A stretch of DNA of 64,000 nucleotides from VRUE01 sp963703235 (GCA_963703235.1 OY969802.1:868001-932000), one strand, 5' to 3'. Shown: positions 7,690-16,866, counted from the stretch's first letter. Translations and numbers: made by a program. The notes: generated by a model from the sequence alone, not told the origin.

Positions 7690-8694
7690 TCAGAACTCGG
7701 TGTCGATCCAGGGCATCATCTTGCGCAGGTCACCGCCGACCTCCTCGACCTGATGCCCAGCCCCCTCCTCGCGCATCCGCGAGAGGTTCTCGCCGCCGGC
7801 GCGGTTCTCGGCGATCCACTCCTTGGCGAACTCACCCGACTGAATCTCGCCGAGGATCTGCTTCATCGCCGCCCGCGACTCCTCGCCGATCACGCGCTTG
7901 CCGCGGGTCATGTCGCCGTACTCGGCGGTGTTGGAGATCGAGTAGCGCATCCCCTGGATCCCCTTCTCGTACATCAGGTCGGCGATCAGCTTCAGCTCGT
8001 GCAGACACTCGAAGTAGGCGAGGCGCGGGTCGTAGCCGGCCTCGACCAGGGTCTCGAAGCCGGCCCGGACCAGCTCCGAGGCGCCGCCGCAGAGAACCGC
8101 CTGCTCGCCGAAGAGGTCGGTCTCGCACTCGTCCTTGAAGCTGGTCTCGATGATCGCGGCGCGGCCGCCGCCGATGCCGGCGGCGTAGGCGAGAACGAGG
8201 TCGTGGGCGCTGCCGCCGGCGTCCTGGTGGACGGCCATCAGGCAGGGCACGCCGGTGCCTTCCTCGTACTGGCGGCGGACCAGGTGGCCGGGGCCCTTCG
8301 GCGCGACCATGCCGACGTCGACCCCGGGCGGCGGCTGGATCTGCTCGAAGTGGATCGAGAAGCCGTGGGCGAAGAGGAGCAGGTTGCCGGGGGCGATCCC
8401 GTCGGCGATCTCCGCCTCCCACACCTCCGCCTGTTTCTCGTCGGGCAGCAGGACCATGACGACGTCGCCGCGGCTGGCGGCGTCGGCGATGTCGAGCACC
8501 TCCAGCCCGGCCTCCTCGGCCTTGGCGCGGCTGGAGGAATCGGGGCGCAGGCCGACGACGACGTCGGCGCCGGAGTCCTTCAGGTTGAGGGCGTGAGCGT
8601 GGCCCTGGGAGCCGTAGCCGAGGATGGCGACGGTCTTCCCCTGCAGCTTCGAGAGATCGGCGTCCTTGTCGTAATAGATGTCGTCGGTCTTCAT
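7690..8694 (-). CDS. ilvC: Ketol-acid reductoisomerase, class I
   Basis: This 334-residue enzyme isomerises and reduces acetolactate or acetohydroxybutyrate with NADPH and Mg2+, the second common step of valine, isoleucine and leucine synthesis. The N-terminal Rossmann motif is LGYGSQGHAHALNLKDSG (residue ~22), followed by GLRPDSSSRAKA whose serines and arginine bind the NADPH phosphate. The C-terminal knotted domain shows the metal ligands in ETDLFGEQAVLCGG and the substrate region YFECLHELKLIADLMYEKG. The ATG at 8694 gives the canonical N-terminus; TAGCCT 7 nt upstream overlaps the menE stop and could be its own -10 element. menE lies 10 nt upstream on the same strand. Confidence 0.95.
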   Translation of the reverse strand: MKTDDIYYDKDADLSKLQGKTVAILGYGSQGHAHALNLKDSGADVVVGLRPDSSSRAKAEEAGLEVLDIADAASRGDVVMVLLPDEKQAEVWEAEIADGIAPGNLLLFAHGFSIHFEQIQPPPGVDVGMVAPKGPGHLVRRQYEEGTGVPCLMAVHQDAGGSAHDLVLAYAAGIGGGRAAIIETSFKDECETDLFGEQAVLCGGASELVRAGFETLVEAGYDPRLAYFECLHELKLIADLMYEKGIQGMRYSISNTAEYGDMTRGKRVIGEESRAAMKQILGEIQSGEFAKEWIAENRAGGENLSRMREEGAGHQVEEVGGDLRKMMPWIDTEF

Positions 8695-8701
8695 GGCGGG
8701 C

Positions 8702-8707
8702 AGGCTA
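8702..8707 (-). promoter_or_regulatory. -10 element TAGCCT of ilvC
   Basis: TAGCCT includes the TAG stop of menE and lies 7 nt before the ilvC ATG. It could let ilvC be transcribed apart from menE. Confidence 0.42.
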
Positions 8708-10030
8708 ACGGAGGGCGCGCCGCAGGAGCTTTCCCGAGGGCGTCCGCGGCAGCGCCGCCGCCAGCTCGACCCGCTTCGGCACCTTGAAGCCGGCCAGCTC
8801 CTCGGCGCAGTGGCGGCGCAGCTCGTCCGGGGTCGTCTCCGAGCCATCGACCAGCACGACCACCGCGGTCACCGCCTGCTGCCACTCGGGGTCCTCGCGG
8901 CCGACGACCGCGGCGTCGGCGACCTCGGGGTGGCGCAGCAGCACCTGCTCGACTTCTGCCGGGACCACGTTCTCGCCGCCGCTGACGATCATGTCGTCGA
9001 TCCGGTCCTCGACGTAGAGGAAGCCTTCCTCGTCGATGCGGCCGAGGTCGCCGGTGTGGAGCCAGCCGTCGGCGTCGATCCGGCTCGGCGCCACGGTCGG
9101 GCCCTGGACGAGGATCTCGCCGTCCTGGATCCTCAGGTGGGTGGTCAGCAGCGGCCGGCCGGCCGAGCCGAGCTTGCGCTGGGCGTCGGTCGGAGCCAAC
9201 GTCGTCACCTGCGAGCAGGCCTCGGTCAGGCCGTAGGTCTGGACCACTGTGGCGCCGCGCCCGATCGCCTCTTCCAGCGGCTCCTTGGGGACGGGCCCGC
9301 CACCGACCAGGATCGCCCGTGGACCGGAGAGATCGGCGCCGGCCTCGAGCAAGCGGGTCAGCATCGTCGTCACCAGCGAGACGACCGAGATCTCGTCGTC
9401 TTCGAGGGCAGCGGCGACGCGGTCGACGTCGAAGCCGTCGTGGAGGACTGCGGTGGTGCCGTAGATGACCGAGCGCATGAAGATCCCCAGCCCGGAGATG
9501 TGGCTGAGCGGCAGGCAGCAGAGCCAGCGGTCCTGCGGGTCGACGCCGAGGTTGAAGGCCGAGCCGACCGCGTTCCAGAGGAAGTTGCCGTAGGTCAGCT
9601 CGACCGGCCGCGGCGTGCCGCTGCTGCCGCTGGTGAGGACGCGGCAGCAAGGAGCGTCCATGTCGTGCTCGCCGAGCAGCGGCAGGTCGGCCTCGGTCTG
9701 GGTCAGCTCACCGGGGTCGCTGAGGTCGACGGTCGGCTCCTCGGCGGCGATCACCGCGGCGCGCTCGGCGGCGGCCAGCCGTGGGCTGAGCGGCAGCAGC
9801 ACCGAGCCGACCTTCATCAGCGCGTGCATCAGCACCACCTGCTCGCGGCGCGGCTCCATCGTCAACGCCGCGACCGAGCCGCGCCGCACGCCGTGCGCCT
9901 CGAGCCGGCGTGCGACCCAGGTCGCCTCCGCCTCCAGCTCGGCATAGGTCACCTCGGAGCCGTCGGCGACCAGCGCGATCCGGTCGGGGCAGGTCTGCGA
10001 TCTCTGGTCGAGCCAGTCGTCGAGCTTCAT
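8705..10030 (-). CDS. menE: o-Succinylbenzoate-CoA ligase
   Basis: A 441-residue ANL-superfamily adenylate-forming enzyme. The nucleotide-binding P-loop is LTSGSSGTPRPVEL (residue ~145), the A5 motif is QTYGLTEACSQ, the A7 hinge is HTGDLGRIDEEGFLY and the catalytic lysine lies in PRTPSGKLLRRAL at the C-terminus. ANL enzymes alone are ambiguous, but position next to menB, menA, menC and menD, and the short MenE-like length, make OSB-CoA synthetase the best call. It is transcribed divergently from menB with only 24 bp between start codons, and ilvC follows 10 nt downstream. Confidence 0.87.
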   Translation of the reverse strand: MKLDDWLDQRSQTCPDRIALVADGSEVTYAELEAEATWVARRLEAHGVRRGSVAALTMEPRREQVVLMHALMKVGSVLLPLSPRLAAAERAAVIAAEEPTVDLSDPGELTQTEADLPLLGEHDMDAPCCRVLTSGSSGTPRPVELTYGNFLWNAVGSAFNLGVDPQDRWLCCLPLSHISGLGIFMRSVIYGTTAVLHDGFDVDRVAAALEDDEISVVSLVTTMLTRLLEAGADLSGPRAILVGGGPVPKEPLEEAIGRGATVVQTYGLTEACSQVTTLAPTDAQRKLGSAGRPLLTTHLRIQDGEILVQGPTVAPSRIDADGWLHTGDLGRIDEEGFLYVEDRIDDMIVSGGENVVPAEVEQVLLRHPEVADAAVVGREDPEWQQAVTAVVVLVDGSETTPDELRRHCAEELAGFKVPKRVELAAALPRTPSGKLLRRALR

Positions 10031-10041
10031 CGGAGCCGGGA

Positions 10042-10047
10042 TATCGT
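10042..10047 (+). promoter_or_regulatory. -10 element TATCGT of menB
   Basis: TATCGT, 7 nt before the menB ATG, within the 24-bp gap to divergent menE. The rest of the promoter must lie inside menE. Confidence 0.45.
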
Positions 10048-10054
10048 TGCCGAT

Positions 10055-10921
10055 ATGCCGCAACGCCACCGCGACGCCCCGCCCGAAGAGGCTCTGTACA
10101 CGCCGATCGAGTGGGAGGCCGCCGCCGAGTACGGCGACATCCGCTACGAGAAGGCCGACGGGATCGCCAAGATCACGATCGACCGGCCCGAGGTCCGCAA
10201 CGCCTTCCGGCCGCAGACGCTGATCGAGATCTCCGCCGCGCTGGAGCTGGCCCGCGAGGACACCGAGGTCGGCGTGATCGTCCTCACCGGGGAGGGAGAG
10301 AAGGCCTTCTGCTCGGGCGGCGACCAGACGGTTCGCGGCGACAGCGGCTACGTCGCCGAGGGAACCTCGCTCGGCCGCTTCCACGTCACCGACCTGCAGG
10401 TGCAGATGCGGCGGCTGCCGAAGCCGGTGGTGGCGATGGTGGCCGGCTACGCGGTCGGCGGCGGCCATGTCCTGCACGTCTGCTGCGACCTGACGATCGC
10501 CGCCGACAACGCGACTTTCGGGCAGACCGGGCCGCGGGTCGGCTCCTGGGACGGCGGCTTCGGCGCCTCGCTGCTGCGCGATCTCGTCGGGACCAAGAAG
10601 GCGAAGGAGTTCTGGCTGCTGTGCCGCCAGTACGACGCCGAGCAGGCTCTGCAGATGGGCCTGGTCAACGCGGTCGTCCCGCTGGAGCAGCTCGAGCGGG
10701 AGACGGTCGCCTGGTGCCGGGAGATGCTCGCGCTCTCGCCCTTCGCCCTGCGTCTCGTCAAGGCCAGCTTCAACGCGCACGAGGACGGCTACGCGGGGAT
10801 CCAGCAGCTGGCCCACGACGCCAACCTGCTCTTCTACGGCAGCGAGGAGGCTCGCGAGGGCCGCGAGGCGTTCAAGGACAAGCGCACGCCGGACTTCTCC
10901 AAGTTCCCGAAACGACCATGA
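10055..10921 (+). CDS. menB: 1,4-Dihydroxy-2-naphthoyl-CoA synthase
   Basis: A 288-residue crotonase-fold enzyme that cyclises OSB-CoA to DHNA-CoA. Family signatures are FCSGGDQTVRGDSGY (residue ~90), AVGGGHVLHVCCDLTIAADN (oxyanion hole) and GPRVGSWDGGFGASLLRD (substrate loop); C-terminal SFNAHEDG is also typical. The ATG at 10055 follows a TANNNT hexamer by 7 nt. Its stop overlaps the menA start by four bases (ATGA). First gene of a menB-menA-menC-menD run on the plus strand. Confidence 0.96.
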   Translation: MPQRHRDAPPEEALYTPIEWEAAAEYGDIRYEKADGIAKITIDRPEVRNAFRPQTLIEISAALELAREDTEVGVIVLTGEGEKAFCSGGDQTVRGDSGYVAEGTSLGRFHVTDLQVQMRRLPKPVVAMVAGYAVGGGHVLHVCCDLTIAADNATFGQTGPRVGSWDGGFGASLLRDLVGTKKAKEFWLLCRQYDAEQALQMGLVNAVVPLEQLERETVAWCREMLALSPFALRLVKASFNAHEDGYAGIQQLAHDANLLFYGSEEAREGREAFKDKRTPDFSKFPKRP

Positions 10922-11799
10922 GGATCTGGCTGATGGCGGCGCGTCCGCGGACCCTGCCGGCGGCGATCGCGCCGGTGCTGGTTGGTACTGCGGCCGCGGT
11001 GGAATGGGTCGGCGAGCTGCCGCGCGTCGGCGCCTTCGTGGCGGCCTTGGTCGGCTCGATCTTCATCCAGATCGGAACCAACCTCGCCAACGACTACTCG
11101 GACGCCAAGCGGGGCGCCGACACGGCCGACCGGTTGGGGCCGGTGCGGGTCACCTCCGCCGGCCTGGTGGCGCCGCGTCGAGTGCTGGTCGCGACCTGGA
11201 TTGCCTTCGGGATCGCCGTCGCCTGCGGCGTCTACCTGACGTTGGTGGCGGGCATCGTGATCCTCTTGATCGGCATCATCTCGATCGCCGCCGGCGTTCT
11301 CTACACCGGCGGCCCCCGCCCCTACGGCTATGAGGGCCTGGGCGAGCTCTTCGTCTTTCTCTTCTTCGGCCTGGTCGCGGTCAACGGCTCCTACTACGTC
11401 CAGGTGGAGGAACTGCAGGCGCTGCCACTGGGGCTGTCGATCTCGGTCGGCTTCCTCGCCACCGCGATCCTCGTCGTCAACAACGTCCGCGACATCGAGA
11501 CCGACCGCCGCGCCGGCAAGATGACCCTCGCGGTACGGACCGGCAGGCGCGGCGCTGTCGGCCTCTACCGATTCCTGATCCTCGCCGCCTACGCGCTACT
11601 GCCGATAACCCTGATCGGCGCCGACACGAGCCCACTGCCGCTGATCGGCCTCGCCTCGCTGCCGCTGGCGATCCCACCGCTGCGGACGATGAGCAGCCGC
11701 AGCGACGGTCCCTCGCTGAACGCGGCCCTGGCCCAGACCGGCGCTCTGCTCGGCGCCTTCAGCCTGCTCGTCTCGGCGGGCCTGCTGCTCGCGGCGTAG
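10918..11799 (+). CDS. menA: 1,4-Dihydroxy-2-naphthoate polyprenyltransferase
   Basis: A 293-residue integral membrane prenyltransferase of the UbiA superfamily with eight to nine predicted helices. The two Asp-rich metal/diphosphate motifs are present as NLANDYSDAKRGAD (residue ~55) and NNVRDIETDRRAGK (residue ~190). It attaches the polyprenyl tail to DHNA in the membrane to give demethylmenaquinone. The first codon overlaps the menB stop (ATGA). No ubiE/menG methyltransferase for the last step is present in the window. Confidence 0.95.
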   Translation: MRIWLMAARPRTLPAAIAPVLVGTAAAVEWVGELPRVGAFVAALVGSIFIQIGTNLANDYSDAKRGADTADRLGPVRVTSAGLVAPRRVLVATWIAFGIAVACGVYLTLVAGIVILLIGIISIAAGVLYTGGPRPYGYEGLGELFVFLFFGLVAVNGSYYVQVEELQALPLGLSISVGFLATAILVVNNVRDIETDRRAGKMTLAVRTGRRGAVGLYRFLILAAYALLPITLIGADTSPLPLIGLASLPLAIPPLRTMSSRSDGPSLNAALAQTGALLGAFSLLVSAGLLLAA

Positions 11800-11803
11800 C
11801 AAC

Positions 11804-11846
11804 GAAACTGCATTTGCACGTCCATAACACGTACAAATGCAGTTTC
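11804..11846. repeat. 18-bp hairpin between menA and menC
   Basis: Arms 11804-11821 and 11829-11846 pair with one mismatch around a 7-nt loop (CCATAAC). It lies inside the men run, downstream of menA, and has no U-tract; an mRNA processing or stability element is more likely than a terminator. Confidence 0.7.
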
Positions 11847-11877
11847 ATCGGTGGGTCGTGAGTGCGATGCTCTGGCG

Positions 11878-12939
11878 ATGCGGATCGCATCGGTCGAGGT
11901 CGTCACCTACGCGCTGCCGTTTCGCAAGCCGTACGTAACGGCGCGGGGACGACTGGATCAGCGTGAGATGGCGCTGTTGCGACTGCGCTCCGCGGAAGGC
12001 CTGGTCGGGCTCGGCGAAGCGGTGCCGCTGGCGCTGCGCGGAGGCGCGACCCTGGCGCAGGTGGTCGAGGAGCTGCGGCGACTCGGCGAGCGCGAGACGT
12101 TCGACGAGGCGACGTTGAGAAGCGATGCGGTGGGGCTTTCACCGCCGGCGCGATGCGCGGCGTTGACCGCGCTGCTCGACCTGCGCGGCAGGCGGGCTGT
12201 CGCAGAGCACGGCGAAGCCGCCGATGCGACCGTCGCGCCTGTCCGCTGCAACGCGACCCTCGTCGCCGGCGAGCCTGCCGCCGTTGCCGCCGAAGCGGAA
12301 GAGTGGGCGGCAGACGGCTTCTCCTCCTTCAAGCTGAAGCTGGGCGTCGGCGACGACGTCGGTCAGGTGCGGGCGGTGCGGGAGTCGATCGGCGACAAGG
12401 CGAGCATCCGGGTGGACGTCAACGGCCGCTGGGACGTCGAGACCGCGAAGCGGCGGCTGACGGAGCTGGAGCCCTTCGACATCGAGCTGGCGGAGCAGCC
12501 GGTGACGACGATCGAAGAGGCCGCCGAGCTGGCTGCATCCACCCTGATCCCGATCGCCGCCGACGAGAGCGTCGAGAGCCGAGCGGATGCCGAGCGGGCC
12601 GCAGAGGCGGGCGCCTGCGCGATGACCGGCATCAAGCTCTCCAAGGTCGGCGGGCCGGAGGAGGCGATCTCGATTGCCGAGGTGCTTCCGGCCTACCTGA
12701 CCAGCGCGCTCGACGGGCCGGTGGGGATAGCGGTGGCGGCCCATGTGGCGGAGACGCTGAGCGAAGCCGGCGTCAGACCAGGGACCGGCCTGGCGCACGG
12801 TCTGGCGACCCAGCGGCTCTTCGCGTCGACCATCGCCGCGAAAGGCCCCGAACTGCGAGGCGACATGCTGCACCCCCCTCCAGGACCAGGCCTCGGCGTC
12901 GAGATCGACGAGGAGGCGCTGCAGGCTCACCGTCTCTAG
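11878..12939 (+). CDS. menC: o-Succinylbenzoate synthase
   Basis: A 353-residue enolase-superfamily enzyme that dehydrates SHCHC to o-succinylbenzoate. The barrel shows the expected acid/base lysine in SFKLKLGVGDD (~150), metal ligands in RVDVNGRW, LAEQPV and AADESVES, and the second lysine in GIKLSKVGG (~255). The N-terminal capping domain begins RIASVEVVTYALPF, which supports the ATG at 11878 over an in-frame GTG at 11851. Muconate cycloisomerase or dipeptide epimerase relatives look similar, but the men context settles the call. Confidence 0.92.
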   Translation: MRIASVEVVTYALPFRKPYVTARGRLDQREMALLRLRSAEGLVGLGEAVPLALRGGATLAQVVEELRRLGERETFDEATLRSDAVGLSPPARCAALTALLDLRGRRAVAEHGEAADATVAPVRCNATLVAGEPAAVAAEAEEWAADGFSSFKLKLGVGDDVGQVRAVRESIGDKASIRVDVNGRWDVETAKRRLTELEPFDIELAEQPVTTIEEAAELAASTLIPIAADESVESRADAERAAEAGACAMTGIKLSKVGGPEEAISIAEVLPAYLTSALDGPVGIAVAAHVAETLSEAGVRPGTGLAHGLATQRLFASTIAAKGPELRGDMLHPPPGPGLGVEIDEEALQAHRL

Positions 12940-12944
12940 CCTGC

Positions 12945-12984
12945 GTGGCGGCTTTTACCCCCTATAGGACGTAAAAGCCGCCAC
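12945..12984. repeat. 14-bp perfect hairpin between menC and menD
   Basis: GTGGCGGCTTTTAC (12945-12958) pairs perfectly with 12971-12984 around a 12-nt loop. It ends two bases before the menD GTG, where a ribosome binding site would be expected. Its outer sequence (GTGGCGG ... CCGCCACAC-N-TGGA) is shared with the hairpin at 43420-43458. Confidence 0.75.
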
Positions 12985-12986
12985 AC

Positions 12987-14726
12987 GTGGATCCCACCAA
13001 CTCCAATACCGCCCTCGCCTCGGCCTTCGTCGAGGAGCTGGCCCGCTGCGGGGTGCGACACGCGGTCCTCTCCCCCGGCTCGCGCTCGACCCCGCTCGCG
13101 GTGGCGCTGTGGCGGCAGCCGGAGATCGACGTAACCGTGATCGTCGACGAGCGCTCGGCCGGCTTCTTCGCGCTCGGTGCCGCCCAGGCGAGCGGCGCTC
13201 CGGTGGCGATCCTCTGCACCTCGGGGACGGCAGCCGCGAACCTGCACCCGGCGATCTGCGAGGCCGACCACTCGGCCGTCGCCCTGATCGCGCTGACCGC
13301 CGACCGACCGCCGGAGCTGCGCGGGATCGGCGCCGGCCAAACGATCGACCAACTGAAGCTCTACGGATCCTCGGTGCGCTGGTTCTGCGAGGTGGGGACG
13401 CACGAGGCCGACGACGACGGCCTGCTCCACTACCGCTCCACCGCCTGCCGGGCCTTTGCCGCGGCACGCGGCGAGCCGCGACCGGGCCCCGTGCACCTCA
13501 ACCTCGCTTGGCGCGAACCGCTGGCCCCAGTTCCCGTCGACGGGGCGGTGACCGCGACCGATCCGTTGGCTCTGCAGGGCCGCGGCGAGCGACCGCTGAC
13601 CGCGGTGACGCCGATCGACATGGAGCCCTCTCAGTTCCTGCTCGACGAGATCGCAAAGCACATCGCCGAGGCCGAGATCGGGGTGATCGTCGCCGGTCGA
13701 CAACTCGACCCGGAGCTGCGCGAACCGCTTGCGCACCTGGCCCGGGCAGCCGGCTACCCGATCCTCGCCGAGCCGACCTCGCAGCTGCGCTGCGGGCCCC
13801 ACGATCGCTCCCACATCGTCACCGCCTACGACCTGCTGCTGCGCGACGAGCGGTTCCGCACCAACGCCGCACCCGACCTGGTTCTCCGTTTCGGCGAGAT
13901 GCCGACCAGCAAGCCGCTCCGTTCCTGGCTCTCGGAGTCGGACGCCGACCAGATCGTCGTCGACCCGCTGGCAGGCTGGAACGAGCCAAGCCGCCGCGCC
14001 GCGGCTCTCCTTCGTGCCGACCCGACCGAGCTGGCGGCCGGCTGGGCCGCGCGCCTGGGCGAGGACCGACCGCCGCCGGCGATGTGGATGGAGGCCGAGC
14101 ACGCGGCACGCGAGGCGATCGAGGCGGAGCTGGGAGAGATCGACGCTCCAACCGAGCCGGCCCTGCAGTCAGCGCTCGGCGCGGCACACGAGGACGGCGA
14201 TCTGGTCTACACCGCCTCGAGCATGCCGATCCGCGACCAAGAGGCGTTCCTGCCCGCTGGCGAGGCCGATGTCCTCTTCCTCTGCAACCGCGGCGCCAAC
14301 GGCATCGACGGTCTGATCTCCTCGGGAATAGGCGCGGCCCACGCCAGCGGCCGCCCGACGACGATCGTCACCGGCGACCTCGGCCTCCTCCACGACATCG
14401 GCGGACTCGCCGCCCTGCGCGAGGTCTCGACCCCGGTGCGGATCGTCGTCATCGACAACGACGGCGGCGGCATCTTCCACTTCCTCCCCCAGGAGAAAAC
14501 CCTCAACGGCGACGAGTTCGAGGCGCTACTGGGAACGGCGCGCGGCGTCGACGTGGCCAGGGCCGCCGCCCTGTTCGACCTGCCGCATCGACGCCTAGCC
14601 TCCCTGGACGAGCTGGCCGACGCCCTCGCGGTCGGCACCGGCCTGATTGAGGTCCCTGTCGATCGCCAAGCCAACGTCGACCTCCACCGCCGGCTCGCCA
14701 ACCGCGTCGCGGCCGCGATTTCCTAG
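12987..14726 (+). CDS. menD: SEPHCHC synthase (menaquinone step MenD)
   Basis: A 579-residue thiamine-diphosphate enzyme that adds succinic semialdehyde from 2-oxoglutarate to isochorismate. The N-terminal PYR domain has HAVLSPGSRSTPLAVAL (substrate site, ~27) and the TPP-activating glutamate in VIVDERSAGFFALG (~55). The C-terminal PP domain has TGDLGLLHDIGGL and IDNDGGGIFHFLP. The GTG at 12987 is the only plausible start, and no Shine-Dalgarno sequence precedes it because the 3' arm of a perfect hairpin occupies that position. The stop shares a CTAG palindrome with the convergent beta-propeller gene. Confidence 0.95.
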   Translation: MDPTNSNTALASAFVEELARCGVRHAVLSPGSRSTPLAVALWRQPEIDVTVIVDERSAGFFALGAAQASGAPVAILCTSGTAAANLHPAICEADHSAVALIALTADRPPELRGIGAGQTIDQLKLYGSSVRWFCEVGTHEADDDGLLHYRSTACRAFAAARGEPRPGPVHLNLAWREPLAPVPVDGAVTATDPLALQGRGERPLTAVTPIDMEPSQFLLDEIAKHIAEAEIGVIVAGRQLDPELREPLAHLARAAGYPILAEPTSQLRCGPHDRSHIVTAYDLLLRDERFRTNAAPDLVLRFGEMPTSKPLRSWLSESDADQIVVDPLAGWNEPSRRAAALLRADPTELAAGWAARLGEDRPPPAMWMEAEHAAREAIEAELGEIDAPTEPALQSALGAAHEDGDLVYTASSMPIRDQEAFLPAGEADVLFLCNRGANGIDGLISSGIGAAHASGRPTTIVTGDLGLLHDIGGLAALREVSTPVRIVVIDNDGGGIFHFLPQEKTLNGDEFEALLGTARGVDVARAAALFDLPHRRLASLDELADALAVGTGLIEVPVDRQANVDLHRRLANRVAAAIS

Positions 14727-15808
14727 CAGTCGATCCGGCTTGCCTCGCGCCCAGGGCCTGGCTGCCAGACCGGTCCGTAGAGAGCCGCGTGCGGAACCGA
14801 GAGGATCTCGCTCTCGCAGCTCCCGTCGGCGTTGATCTGCATGATCGAGTCGCCGAAGCCGGCAGTAGCCTGTTCTGAGTTGCCTGGGTGCAGCCGAACA
14901 AAGGCAAGACGTTCGCCAGACGGATCCCAGCTGGCGAAGAGCTCGTCCGCACGGGGAGTGTGCGTCAGCCGTCGCAGGTCGGAGCCGTCGGCATCGATGA
15001 GATAGAGCTCATGGTCGTCCTCTAACCGCCACACAGCCCCTATCGCCGTTCTTTCTCTCTTGACCCGATGCAAGTGCTGGCGGAGGAGCGCGATCTTCGA
15101 GCCATCCGGCGAATAGACCGGCAGCCACCCCTCGCCGATGAGCAGCTTCGGGCGCCCACCTGCCGCCGGCAGCGAGACTACTTCGGGTTCATCGGTCCGC
15201 CTTTCGTCGATGCGCGTCAGCAGCAGGGTCGAGCCGTCCGGCGAATACGAAGAGGCGATGTGGTCCAGGCCGTCTCGCCATGGGGTGAGCTGGCGTCGCT
15301 CCCCGGTGGGCAGATCGATGGTCCAGACGGACGTGCTCTCATATTCGAGGTGGGTCAGGCGCCTTCTGCCTTCATGCCCTTGGCGGGGCAGAGGTTCGCG
15401 CCGGAATCGAGTGAAGGCGAGAGTGCGTCCGTCTGGAGAGAAGAGGGGCAGGAAGCCGCCGCGAGTCCCCGGTACCTGGCGGAGTTCGCTGCCGTCAGCG
15501 GAAACGATGGATATAGGCGAAGGACGTTTCGACGCCGCCCGGAAGGCGAGCATGTCACCGTCGGGTGACCAGGCAAGGGAGTCGAAGCCCACGTAGCGCC
15601 GGCCTTTCGGCAGCGGCAGTGGCAGCACCCGCCGATAAGCCTTCCCGGACGGATCGACGGTGGCCAGCTCGTACCTGGTGGGGTCGTGACTCATCCTCAC
15701 GAACGCAAGGCGGGCCCCTTCGGGTACCGCGGCACCCGCGAGGCCGGTAACCACAGCGATGACCGATGCGACACCGGCGACCGCGACGACGATCCGCTTC
15801 GCTAACAC
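14723..15808 (-). CDS. Secreted PD40 beta-propeller protein, paralogue 1
   Basis: A 361-residue protein with an N-terminal signal/anchor (RIVVAVAGVASVIAVVTGLAG). Repeated WSPDG/FSPDG/YSPDG/WDPSGERLAF units follow, which are TolB/WD40-like (PD40) blades; about six are visible. It ends in WQPGPGREASRIDC, a tail shared with the next two genes. Such propellers bind peptides, polymers or partner proteins; no enzyme motif is seen. The GTG at 15808 follows GGAAGGA and overlaps the stop of the upstream paralogue by seven bases, indicating coupled translation. Confidence 0.75.
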   Translation of the reverse strand: MLAKRIVVAVAGVASVIAVVTGLAGAAVPEGARLAFVRMSHDPTRYELATVDPSGKAYRRVLPLPLPKGRRYVGFDSLAWSPDGDMLAFRAASKRPSPISIVSADGSELRQVPGTRGGFLPLFSPDGRTLAFTRFRREPLPRQGHEGRRRLTHLEYESTSVWTIDLPTGERRQLTPWRDGLDHIASSYSPDGSTLLLTRIDERRTDEPEVVSLPAAGGRPKLLIGEGWLPVYSPDGSKIALLRQHLHRVKRERTAIGAVWRLEDDHELYLIDADGSDLRRLTHTPRADELFASWDPSGERLAFVRLHPGNSEQATAGFGDSIMQINADGSCESEILSVPHAALYGPVWQPGPGREASRIDC

Positions 15809-16845
15809 TGGATCCTTCCCGCCTCGCGACCGGGGCCCGGTTGCCAGGCTGCCTCCCGGTAGGAGAGCCCGTAAGTGAACAGCAACCTGTGCCGGCAGCT
15901 TCCGTCGGCGTTGATCTCGATGATCGAGCTGCCGATCCCACTTTGCGCCTCGAAAGTGAGCTTGGCCGGCAGCTGCGTGAAGACGAGCCGCTCCCCAGAC
16001 GGGTCCCAACTCGGACCGGTCTCCCGCCTCTTCGGAGTGAAAGTCAACTGCCGCTCGATCCGCGAGCCCTCCAATCCAGCCACATATACGTCGCTTCCGA
16101 ACACTGGGAAGCGCGGACGGCGCAGGAACCGCCCGGTCGGTCGCAGGCGCACGAAGGCGATCGCGGTCCCGTCGGGCGAGTAGGCCGCTTCGAGGCCGTT
16201 TCGGACAAGGAGCGAGGCGCGACCACCGGCGACGGGGAGAGAGACGATCTGGGGCGATTCGCCTGGCGTCTGGCGGTCGACCACCAGGCGTCTGCCGTCG
16301 GGGGAGAAGGACGAGGGAAGGGCGACGAGGCCGTCCCGCCACGGGGTCAGCTGCCGCGGACGCCCACCGCTGGAAACGACTACCCACGTGGAGACACTGA
16401 AGTAGGGTGGCCTGCCCTGTCGCTCCCCATAGCGCGCCCGCGCGAGAGCGATGGTCGCGCCGTCCGGACTGAAGACGGGCTCGAACCCACGCTCGGTGCC
16501 CTGGATCCAGCTTCGCGGCCCACCGCCAGCCGGCAGCGTGAAGATCCCCGGCCGACGCGGGAACGTCAAGCCGGCGAGGGAGTCGGCGGTTCCGACAGCG
16601 AGCTGCGTCCCGTCGCCAGACCACGAGGTCGCCATCAGCGCTCCGCCATCGGAAAAGCGGACCAGCCGAGAGGCCCGTTCGCCGAGCAGATCGGCCGTCA
16701 GCAGTTCTTCGCCTTGCAGTGGCTCCCCTTCCCGTACGTAGGAAAGCCGCGGTCCTTCTTCGAAGGCCACCGCGGCCGCGGTGGCCGGTAATACCAGCGT
16801 CAAGGCAACAGCTAAACCCAATACCAGTCGAATCACGCGGGGCAT
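15802..16845 (-). CDS. Secreted PD40 beta-propeller protein, paralogue 2
   Basis: A 347-residue signal-peptide protein (MPRVIRLVLGLAVALTLVLPATAAA) followed by PD40 blades marked by FSPDGATIAL, FSPDGRRLVV, YSPDGTAIAF and WDPSGERLVF. The last blade runs into EINADGSCRHRLL and the shared tail WQPGPGREAGRIQC. ATG 16845 is preferred to a TTG at 16860, as the signal peptide is complete from it. It lies 21 nt after the third paralogue and overlaps the first, so all three are probably one transcript and arose by tandem duplication. Confidence 0.75.
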   Translation of the reverse strand: MPRVIRLVLGLAVALTLVLPATAAAVAFEEGPRLSYVREGEPLQGEELLTADLLGERASRLVRFSDGGALMATSWSGDGTQLAVGTADSLAGLTFPRRPGIFTLPAGGGPRSWIQGTERGFEPVFSPDGATIALARARYGERQGRPPYFSVSTWVVVSSGGRPRQLTPWRDGLVALPSSFSPDGRRLVVDRQTPGESPQIVSLPVAGGRASLLVRNGLEAAYSPDGTAIAFVRLRPTGRFLRRPRFPVFGSDVYVAGLEGSRIERQLTFTPKRRETGPSWDPSGERLVFTQLPAKLTFEAQSGIGSSIIEINADGSCRHRLLFTYGLSYREAAWQPGPGREAGRIQC

Positions 16846-16866
16846 TCTGATCTCTCGCAAAGTCGC

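Noticed and set aside
14723..14726. Shared CTAG stop codons of menD and its convergent neighbour, also at 26525-26528
   Set aside because: CTAG is a palindrome, so tightly packed convergent genes can share it; economical but not evidence of a special mechanism.
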